Source of the DNA: JADKBO01 sp037968395
Lineage (GTDB): Bacteria; Bacteroidota; Bacteroidia; Chitinophagales; Saprospiraceae
Length of the DNA: 13,037 bases
NCBI GenBank assembly: GCA_037968395.1
Contig: JBBKVK010000213.1
Location: 1-13,037, forward strand
Reading direction: 5' to 3'
The position numbers were made by a program, and so were the translations under genes. This document shows positions 1 to 5,011 of the stretch, in pieces (position 1 is the stretch's first letter; the number at the start of each line of letters is the position of its first letter). Below the pieces are notes generated by a model that was given only the letters and a program-made list of their open reading frames with translations, made no database searches and was not told where the DNA came from.

Positions 1-34
1 CAATATTGCCAATTAGGTATTTCGGTTTATCCAT
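1..34 (-). CDS. Possible 5' end of a divergent gene, cut by the window edge
   Basis: On the minus strand an ATG at 34-32 opens a frame that stays open to the window edge and reads MDKPKYLIGNI. This is a plausible start of a soluble cytoplasmic protein. It would be transcribed divergently from the pseudouridine synthase gene. Only 11 residues are visible, so neither function nor reality can be established. There is no Shine-Dalgarno sequence upstream, which is normal in Bacteroidota. The alternative is that this is non-coding sequence with a chance ATG. Confidence 0.3.
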   Translation of the reverse strand, partial: MDKPKYLIGNI

Positions 35-182
35 CAACTATACACAATTTGTAATTTATAATTCTTTTATTCTAGTATTAACCTCTTTTTTCTCTTAAAG
101 TTCTTTGAATACTTCCAATTATTATTAGCAATTCTTCGGCATTCAAAATCTGGCTTTCTAAAAATTGTAATTCTAAAAAGCT

Positions 183-190
183 TACTTTTG
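183..190 (+). promoter_or_regulatory. Candidate Bacteroidota -7 promoter element (TACTTTTG)
   Basis: TACTTTTG matches the TAnnTTTG -7 consensus used by the primary sigma factor of Bacteroidota. It ends 27 bases before the ATG at 218, which would leave a leader of about 20 bases. A TTG lies at 165-167, but the spacer of 15 bases is shorter than the usual roughly 19, so the -33 element is weak. If real, it makes a TTG start at 188 impossible, because that codon would lie inside the promoter. Transcription would begin beside a run of 12 A (199-210). Confidence 0.4.
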
Positions 191-217
191 CCAAATACAA
201 AAAAAAAAAAGAGGTGC

Positions 218-1903
218 ATGATTAAGAAGTATACTTGTTTTACAACATTTGACACAGATATTACTGGGATCAATTTGCCTTCTAAATTCAACTTCCCATT
301 TTATTATGAGCCCGAAGAGCTGAGTAAAATAGCTGCTAAAGAATTGCAGCATTATTTAGAAACTCAGTCTGATTGGCAACATAATTTTGGCATTGATCAA
401 AACATGGAAGGCTTGGCCATTGGAAAAATGTTCGGGGTTTTAGTCGTAAAAACTCAGGATGGTGATTTAGGTTATTTATCTGCATTCTCCGGCAAACTTG
501 CTAACTCCAATGATCATGAACGATTTGTGCCGCCTGTTTTCGATATTCTAAAAGAAGACGGGTTTTATAGAATAGAAGAGATTGAAATTAGTAAACTCAA
601 TGATAGACTAGCTGATTTAGAGCCAAATCCAGAAATTGACGTATTATATCAGCAACTTTCTAACTTATCTTCACAAATAGAAAAATCTCTTAAAGATGTC
701 AAAAAGAAAATAAAAAAAACCAAGAAAGAAAGGAAAATAGAAAGAGAGTTATCTGTCCAGCAAATGGACTCAAAAGAATATAACTTATTGCTTGAAAGTA
801 TGCACCAAACAAGTCTAAATGAACAATTTTATTATAGAGAACTAGCAGTCTACTATGCAGATAAAAAACAGAAAATTCAAGCTAGATATGACGAATTGAC
901 TAAAGACATTGTAGCTTTAAAAGAAGAGCGTAAGACCAGATCAGCCATCTTGCAACAGAAATTATTCGACGCTTACTCTTTCAAAAATGGGAATGGAGAT
1001 GACAAGAGTTTGTGTGATATTTTTCAACACAAATTGGGTATAAACCCTCCTGCCGCAGCAGGTGAATGTGCTGCTCCGAAGCTATTACAATATGCGTATC
1101 TTCATAATATGACGCCCATCTCGATGGCAGAATTTTGGTGGGGGTCTCCTCCTGGCAGCTCTGTACGAAAACATGGTCAATACTATCCTGCTTGTAGAGG
1201 CAAGTGTGAACCAATCCTTGGACATATGCTTGAAGGCATAGAGGTGGATATAAATCCGATGCTGACTGCACCCATATTTGATGAGGAGATTCCTGTGGTA
1301 TTTGAAGATGAATATTTGATGGTGATAAATAAGCCAGCCGAATTTTTATCAGTTCCTGGGATTAACATTGAAGATTCTGTTTTTAGTAGAATAAAACATA
1401 AAAACCCACATTTCACAGGACCAATCATTGTCCATAGATTAGATATGTCCACGTCTGGATTAATGGTATTGGCTAAGACGAAGGATGTTCATAAAGAACT
1501 GCAAAAACAGTTTGTTAGAAGGCAGGTTAAAAAGCGATATGTTGCACTACTTGATGGTGTAGTTGTTTCAGAAGAAGGCTATATTGACCTACCACTCAGA
1601 GTAGATTTAGACAATAGGCCTCACCAATTGGTATGCTTTGAACATGGTAAAACAGCAAGGACAAAGTGGGAAAAGATAGAAGTCATAAATTCAAAAACAA
1701 AAGTATATTTCTACCCAGTCACGGGCAGAACTCACCAATTGAGGGTGCATGCATCACATCCCAAAGGACTAAATATGTCAATCATAGGTGATGACTTATA
1801 TGGCAATAGATCTGACCGACTCTATTTACATGCTGAGCGATTAGAGATTGTACATCCCATTACAAAAGAAACTGTTGTGTTTAAAGTAGATGCTGATTTT
1901 TAA
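218..1903 (+). CDS. RluA-family RNA pseudouridine synthase with long N-terminal coiled-coil extension
   Basis: Predicted cytoplasmic enzyme of 561 residues that isomerises uridine to pseudouridine in rRNA or tRNA; the exact target base cannot be read from sequence. The C-terminal ~200 residues are an RluA catalytic domain. It starts with VFEDEYLMVINKP near residue 361, carries HRLDMSTSGL with catalytic Asp409, and has GRTHQLRVH further on. The N-terminal ~355 residues are an extension absent from short RluA enzymes. It comprises a small globular part, a highly charged coiled coil at about residues 125-250, and a conserved-looking block with GECAAP (Cys284) and a CxxxC pair (Cys326, Cys330), possibly metal-binding. 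I recall similar ~550-residue RluA-type proteins from Bacteroidota and Vibrio/Shewanella. ATG 218 is preferred over TTG 188 because GAGG lies at 211-214 and a candidate promoter covers 183-190. No S4 domain is visible. Confidence 0.93.
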   Translation: MIKKYTCFTTFDTDITGINLPSKFNFPFYYEPEELSKIAAKELQHYLETQSDWQHNFGIDQNMEGLAIGKMFGVLVVKTQDGDLGYLSAFSGKLANSNDHERFVPPVFDILKEDGFYRIEEIEISKLNDRLADLEPNPEIDVLYQQLSNLSSQIEKSLKDVKKKIKKTKKERKIERELSVQQMDSKEYNLLLESMHQTSLNEQFYYRELAVYYADKKQKIQARYDELTKDIVALKEERKTRSAILQQKLFDAYSFKNGNGDDKSLCDIFQHKLGINPPAAAGECAAPKLLQYAYLHNMTPISMAEFWWGSPPGSSVRKHGQYYPACRGKCEPILGHMLEGIEVDINPMLTAPIFDEEIPVVFEDEYLMVINKPAEFLSVPGINIEDSVFSRIKHKNPHFTGPIIVHRLDMSTSGLMVLAKTKDVHKELQKQFVRRQVKKRYVALLDGVVVSEEGYIDLPLRVDLDNRPHQLVCFEHGKTARTKWEKIEVINSKTKVYFYPVTGRTHQLRVHASHPKGLNMSIIGDDLYGNRSDRLYLHAERLEIVHPITKETVVFKVDADF

Positions 1904-1994
1904 ATATCAGTATTTGCCGGAGATTCTTTGTTTATCGGCTTCGCCTTTGTTTACAGGGTTTTCGACCTCTTGTTTATTCGTTTAGCATACTGTG

Positions 1995-2015
1995 ATTCTT
2001 TTATTCAAAAAGAAT
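1995..2015 (+). terminator. Weak AT-rich hairpin, possible terminator
   Basis: ATTCTTTT (1995-2002) is perfectly complementary to AAAAGAAT (2008-2015) across a 5-base loop. It lies 92 bases after the stop codon of the pseudouridine synthase gene and has no T tract after it. The low GC content makes it a weak terminator at best. Confidence 0.25.
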
Positions 2016-2057
2016 AATGATTGGATTCAGCTAAATGGTAATTATACAAAATATGAT

Positions 2058-2079
2058 TTTTATTGACATATCAATAAAA
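2058..2079. repeat. Perfect 9-bp inverted repeat
   Basis: TTTTATTGA (2058-2066) pairs with TCAATAAAA (2071-2079) across a 4-base loop, CATA. It lies in the gap before the operon at 2252. It could be an RNA hairpin or a dimeric regulator site. There is no T tract to mark it as a terminator. Confidence 0.4.
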
Positions 2080-2092
2080 GGTAAAATAACAA

Positions 2093-2112
2093 ACTAATTC
2101 CTTTGAATTAGT
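2093..2112. repeat. Perfect 8-bp inverted repeat
   Basis: ACTAATTC (2093-2100) pairs with GAATTAGT (2105-2112) across the loop CTTT. It begins only 13 bases after the preceding palindrome. The two together may form tandem hairpins or paired operator half-sites. Confidence 0.4.
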
Positions 2113-2118
2113 GGAATG

Positions 2119-2166
2119 TGAAGGGCTCAAAAACAGACTCATTTTAATTTTAATTGGTACCCTTCA
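2119..2166. repeat. Long-loop inverted repeat with GC-rich core
   Basis: TGAAGGG (2119-2125) pairs with CCCTTCA (2160-2166), extendable by one G-T pair, and encloses a 34-base AT-rich loop. It may be a stem in an untranslated RNA, but it could be chance in such AT-rich sequence. Confidence 0.25.
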
Positions 2167-2221
2167 TACTGAAAATGTTAAAAAAATAATACCCCCTTAA
2201 AGAGAGACATTAAATATTGAG

Positions 2222-2229
2222 TATATTTG
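2222..2229 (+). promoter_or_regulatory. Candidate Bacteroidota -7 promoter element (TATATTTG)
   Basis: TATATTTG fits the TAnnTTTG -7 consensus and ends 22 bases before the TTG start at 2252. This would give a short leader for the two-gene unit that follows. No clear TTG -33 element is present at the expected distance. Confidence 0.4.
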
Positions 2230-2251
2230 TCCTAGTCATAATCTTAATACA

Positions 2252-2542
2252 TTGCTAAAATACACTAAATCCAATCTGACAAAACTAGAAGAGCTCTTTA
2301 CCGAACTAGAATACACCGTTCGGTATGAAAAAGGCAATTTCAACTCTGGGTATTGCCTAGTTGAGCATAAAAAGATTGTAGTAATTAATATATTCTATGA
2401 TATCGAAGGCCGTATTAATGTGTTATTAGATATTCTATCCACAATCCTTGTAATAGAATCAATGCTTACAGAAAAAAGCTTGAAATTTTTCAAACAAATA
2501 TTGAAAGCTCAAGAGTTAACTTTAGACGAACAAAATCAGTGA
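2252..2542 (+). CDS. Small conserved-looking hypothetical protein, first gene of a two-gene unit
   Basis: This 96-residue acidic/basic soluble protein has no signal peptide or membrane segment. The core reads as a compact alpha/beta protein: a charged N-terminal helix (LTKLEELFTELEY), then RYEKGNFNSGYC, then a hydrophobic strand (KKIVVINIFYD), then two helices. I recall similar short uncharacterised proteins in Bacteroidota with the RYEKGNF.SGYC pattern, but I know no function. The start is TTG. No in-frame ATG lies upstream, and starting there keeps the N-terminal helix. Its stop TGA overlaps the GTG start of the next gene by 4 bases (GTGA), implying translational coupling. A functional link to the metallohydrolase downstream is therefore plausible but inferred. 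Confidence 0.82.
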   Translation: MLKYTKSNLTKLEELFTELEYTVRYEKGNFNSGYCLVEHKKIVVINIFYDIEGRINVLLDILSTILVIESMLTEKSLKFFKQILKAQELTLDEQNQ

Positions 2543-3303
2543 AAATAACCTTCCTCGGTACTGGTACTTCTCAAGGCATACCCGTCATAGGATGTGACTG
2601 TAAAGCCTGTCTATCACAGGATCCACGAGATAAGCGATTAAGATGCTCTGTATACATTCAACACAAAGACAAAACGTTTATCATAGACATTGGTCCAGAC
2701 TTTAGGCAGCAACTCCTTACCCATAATATCTCAAAGCTTGATTTTGCATTGATCACCCATGAGCACAATGATCATACTGCGGGCTTGGACGATGTACGTC
2801 CACTTAATTTTAAATCGTCAAGCCATTTGGACATTTATACCATGGATCGAGTTGTACATGATCTTAAAAAAAGATTTGAATATGTATTTTCCTCAAATCC
2901 ATATCCTGGAGCACCACGAATCAACCTTCACACCATTAATCCTGAAATAGCATTGCCAATAAAGGGCATTGGCATCCTCCCCATTAATATCATGCATGGA
3001 GGCTTACCTATATTAGGCTTTAGAATTGACACTATTGCATACTGTACAGATGTATCTTCCATAGATCCGGATCAAATGCATTTGTTGGAAAACCTAGATG
3101 TGTTAATAATCTCTGCTCTCCGCAACAAACCCCACTACTCACACCTTACCATTGAGCAAGCTATAGATCTATCTAACAAAGTCAAACCCAAGCAAACTTA
3201 TTTGATCCATATGAGCCACCTTTTGGGGCCACATGTAGAATGGACTAAACAGCTTCCAGAAAATTTCCATGCCGCATATGATGGATTGGTTGTAGAGGTA
3301 TAG
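2539..3303 (+). CDS. PhnP/RNase Z-like metallo-beta-lactamase-fold hydrolase
   Basis: Cytoplasmic metal-dependent hydrolase of 254 residues, probably a phosphodiesterase. The metal-binding motif THEHNDH places His74, His76, Asp78 and His79. Further likely ligands are His153, Asp171 (in CTD) and His224. A Cys19-x-Cys21-x2-Cys24 cluster plus His227 (in HMSH) matches the extra structural zinc site I recall in E. coli PhnP (5-phosphoribosyl 1,2-cyclic phosphate phosphodiesterase). The N-terminus FLGTGTSQGIPV is typical of this branch. No phn C-P lyase genes are nearby, so the real substrate may be another cyclic phosphate or an RNA end; general 'MBL fold metallo-hydrolase' is the safe label. The start is GTG, overlapping the previous stop codon. 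All catalytic residues appear intact. Confidence 0.93.
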   Translation: MKITFLGTGTSQGIPVIGCDCKACLSQDPRDKRLRCSVYIQHKDKTFIIDIGPDFRQQLLTHNISKLDFALITHEHNDHTAGLDDVRPLNFKSSSHLDIYTMDRVVHDLKKRFEYVFSSNPYPGAPRINLHTINPEIALPIKGIGILPINIMHGGLPILGFRIDTIAYCTDVSSIDPDQMHLLENLDVLIISALRNKPHYSHLTIEQAIDLSNKVKPKQTYLIHMSHLLGPHVEWTKQLPENFHAAYDGLVVEV

Positions 3304-3317
3304 GGATAGAGAATTTA

Positions 3318-3350
3318 CTAAGTTTCTTGATTTGCAACTATTAAACTTAG
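3318..3350. terminator. Inverted repeat downstream of the hydrolase gene, possible terminator
   Basis: CTAAGTTT (3318-3325) pairs perfectly with AAACTTAG (3343-3350) over a 17-base loop, starting 15 bases after the stop codon at 3303. The position suits a 3'-end hairpin. The stem is AT-rich and no T tract follows, so termination is uncertain. Confidence 0.35.
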
Positions 3351-3457
3351 ATTAGGTACGTTATAAAAGAACTATATTAGCAAATAATTAAGAAAATTTA
3401 ATAGCCATATACAACGAATCCAGAGGTAAGTGTATCTAATTAGTAAAGCGATACAAA

Positions 3458-3658
3458 ATGAAAAAAATATTTGTGTTAAAAATTGCATTATTACTGATTT
3501 CCTTTTTTTTATTCCAAAGCATATATGCTAAAGCAGTTGTAATAAGCCAATCTATCAGTGGCAAGGTGTGGCACGATAGTACTGGAGATGGTTTCTTTGA
3601 TCGTTAAAAGCCTTTGTTAGAAGGTGTCACAGTTTCAATTAGTGATATTCAATATTAA
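3458..3658 (+). pseudogene. Remnant of a secreted SdrD-B-like domain protein, interrupted by a stop codon
   Basis: From ATG 3458 a 49-residue frame encodes a signal peptide (MKKIFVLKIALLLISFFLFQ...) and then ISGKVWHDSTGDGFFDR before TAA at 3605-3607. Reading through that stop in the same frame continues KPLLEGVTVSISDIQY to a second TAA at 3656-3658. Together these match the opening of an SdrD B-like (Cna-B-type) surface domain, whose usual pattern is a G.VW.D...DG..D.GEP.L.GVTV string. The first stop sits where such domains often have Glu, so a single GAA-to-TAA change could explain it; that is inference. The rest of the protein is missing. The next gene starts 11 bases later, which suggests a deletion. 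An intact 49-residue secreted peptide is possible but less likely. Confidence 0.7.
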
Positions 3659-3669
3659 ATCCAATAGAA

Positions 3670-4050
3670 ATGAAAACACTTTATACTTTATTAATTACCT
3701 GTATAGTACAATTATTAACAATCAATTTACTCAGTGCCCAACCAAATGGATACTTAAATTGTGCAGATGCCATTCAAAATGTAGTGTGTAATTTTGTGGA
3801 TTTTACAGATTATGATACTGACATCCTTACCAATCCAAACTTTGATGTTCGATCGGACTGTACCATAGCAGAAGGTACTGCAGGAAAAGCCACCTTTTTA
3901 GCTTTTGTACAACCTTTTGGCGATAGTGAAATTTCATTATCTTTCAACGGAGCTAGTTGCAACACTTCGGGTCACACTTTTAACGTTCAGGTGTATCGAT
4001 ATAATCAAAATGGTTGTTTTATTGAACAAATATTTTGTGCCATATACTAG
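3670..4050 (+). CDS. N-terminal fragment of a secreted protein (probably broken gene)
   Basis: This 126-residue frame starts with a clear signal peptide: a basic N-terminus, a hydrophobic core (LLITCIVQLLTINLL) and cleavage near LLSAQ. About 100 residues of a cysteine-containing, beta-rich extracellular domain follow (NCADAIQNVVC ... FNVQVYRYNQNGC), of a kind seen at the front of many Bacteroidota secreted proteins. I cannot assign a named family. The frame ends at TAG 4048-4050, just where sequence for a different domain begins in another frame. The protein lacks the sorting domain a T9SS cargo needs, so I read it as the front part of a larger gene whose middle was deleted. It could still be translated as a short exported protein. 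Confidence 0.65.
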   Translation: MKTLYTLLITCIVQLLTINLLSAQPNGYLNCADAIQNVVCNFVDFTDYDTDILTNPNFDVRSDCTIAEGTAGKATFLAFVQPFGDSEISLSFNGASCNTSGHTFNVQVYRYNQNGCFIEQIFCAIY

Positions 4051-4871
4051 CAGGAGAAATCATAGATTACAACATCCGATTCCAAAACAATGGTAACGAT
4101 ACCGCTTTCTATGTAGAAGTGGTCGATGTGATTAGTCCATACTTGGATCCAAGTACCATTACTTTAAGAGAGTCAAGTCATGATATGAAAGTACAAATCC
4201 ACATGGATACAGTATTCTTCATTTTTGATCCAATAGCATTGGTAGATAGTACCACCAATTTTGAACTGAGCCAAGGCTTTATATCCTTTAGTATCATGGC
4301 TACAGAGAACATCGATGCAGGCGAGTTGGTGCAAAACAAGGCAGAAATCATCTTTGATAAAAATGATCCAATTATCACCAATTCTACCTTAAATACGGTG
4401 GTGGACATTTTACCGTGTTACCATATCTCTAATACGATTAACCAAGATGGAAACACTCTGATTGCTGACGACCAAGGGCTAAATTATCAATGGATCGACT
4501 GTGAAGATGAGACAATTGCATTTGAATCAACAGAATCTACTTTTACACCAGTATTTAATGGACTATATCAGATCATTATTGACGGTGACAATTGCCAAAA
4601 CGTGACGGATTGTTACAGTTTTACGTTATCGAGCACGGATTACCTTGATATTAATAATGTTCGAGTTTACCCTAATCCGACTACAGGCGTATTAGTTATT
4701 GAAGATGATTATGCTTATTACAATGCAGTGTTTACCAACCTGCTTGGTCAATCCATTACAATAAAAGTAATAAAAAATGAAGTTAATTTATCAGAGCTAA
4801 GTTCGGGTATTTATCTCATGATATTGAACAAGAATGGAAAGGTGTATATTAAAAAGGTGGTGAAAATGTAG
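4035..4871 (+). pseudogene. C-terminal part of a T9SS cargo protein (DUF11-like, Ig-like and sorting domains)
   Basis: The open frame runs from just after a TGA at 4023-4025 to 4871; the first nominal start is TTG 4035, giving 278 residues. There is no signal peptide. Residues about 5-125 form a DUF11/DUF7619-like extracellular domain (GEIIDYNIRFQNNGNDTAF, NKAEIIFDKNDPIITN, NTVVDI). Residues about 128-200 form an Ig-like module (YQWIDC, NGLYQIIIDG). Residues about 205-278 are a type A T9SS sorting domain (VYPNPTTGVLVI, LLGQ, LSSGIYLMIL). It overlaps the end of the 3670-4050 frame, shifted by one base. Because the domains begin abruptly at the junction and no credible start exists, this looks like the tail of a once longer gene fused out of frame to a truncated front. 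A sequencing frameshift alone would not restore the usual length of such proteins. Confidence 0.75.
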
Positions 4872-4948
4872 CTATTTAAAAGGTTTGGCAACAAATTTAA
4901 AAGATGCTGTAAGTTAAGACACAATCATTTTGAAAGCTTTTAATAATG

Positions 4949-5004
4949 AAGCCATCGGCTGCTTACTTTAACATTTCTGTGAAAGAATAAGCAGCCGATG
5001 GCTT
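4949..5004. terminator. Strong bidirectional intrinsic terminator between convergent units
   Basis: A 17-bp perfect inverted repeat (4949-4965 with 4988-5004) with a GC-rich core, GCCATCGGCTGC, encloses a 22-base loop. A T-rich flank follows the stem on the plus strand, and weaker A/T-rich sequence flanks the other side. It sits 77 bases after the stop at 4871 and 7 bases beyond the stop of the minus-strand operon at 5012, as expected for a shared terminator of convergent genes. An inner CTTT/AAAG pairing could lengthen the stem with a two-base bulge. Confidence 0.87.
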
Positions 5005-5011
5005 TAAACAT

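Larger units (their letters stand above)
1904..2251. other. Non-coding stretch with clustered inverted repeats
   Basis: This 348-base gap has no convincing coding frame on either strand. It holds a degenerate triple repeat of (T/C)TTGTTTA at 1927-1934, 1946-1953 and 1969-1976. It also has a weak AT hairpin (1995-2015), two perfect short palindromes (2058-2079 and 2093-2112), a longer-range stem (2119-2125 with 2160-2166) and a candidate promoter at 2222-2229. It probably combines the 3' end of the pseudouridine synthase transcript with the control region of the next operon. No RNA gene family was recognised. Confidence 0.5.

Noticed and set aside
67..291. Minus-strand 74-residue open frame
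   Set aside because: It overlaps the start of the pseudouridine synthase and its candidate promoter, and its low-complexity Phe/Lys-rich sequence comes from the poly-A and AT-rich DNA.
981..1452. Two minus-strand frames inside the pseudouridine synthase gene
   Set aside because: They are antisense to a strongly recognisable catalytic gene and show no domain or start signal of their own.
2759..2950. Plus-strand 63-residue frame inside the hydrolase gene
   Set aside because: It is an out-of-frame shadow of the metallo-hydrolase coding sequence, with no recognisable features.
4026..4050. Programmed -1 frameshift joining the two secreted-protein fragments
   Set aside because: No canonical X-XXY-YYZ slippery heptamer in frame and no obvious downstream pseudoknot. 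A deletion or recombination junction is simpler.
3905..4408. Additional frames on both strands over the broken secreted-protein genes
   Set aside because: They have no signal peptide or domain pattern. The two frames with recognisable secreted-protein domains explain the region.
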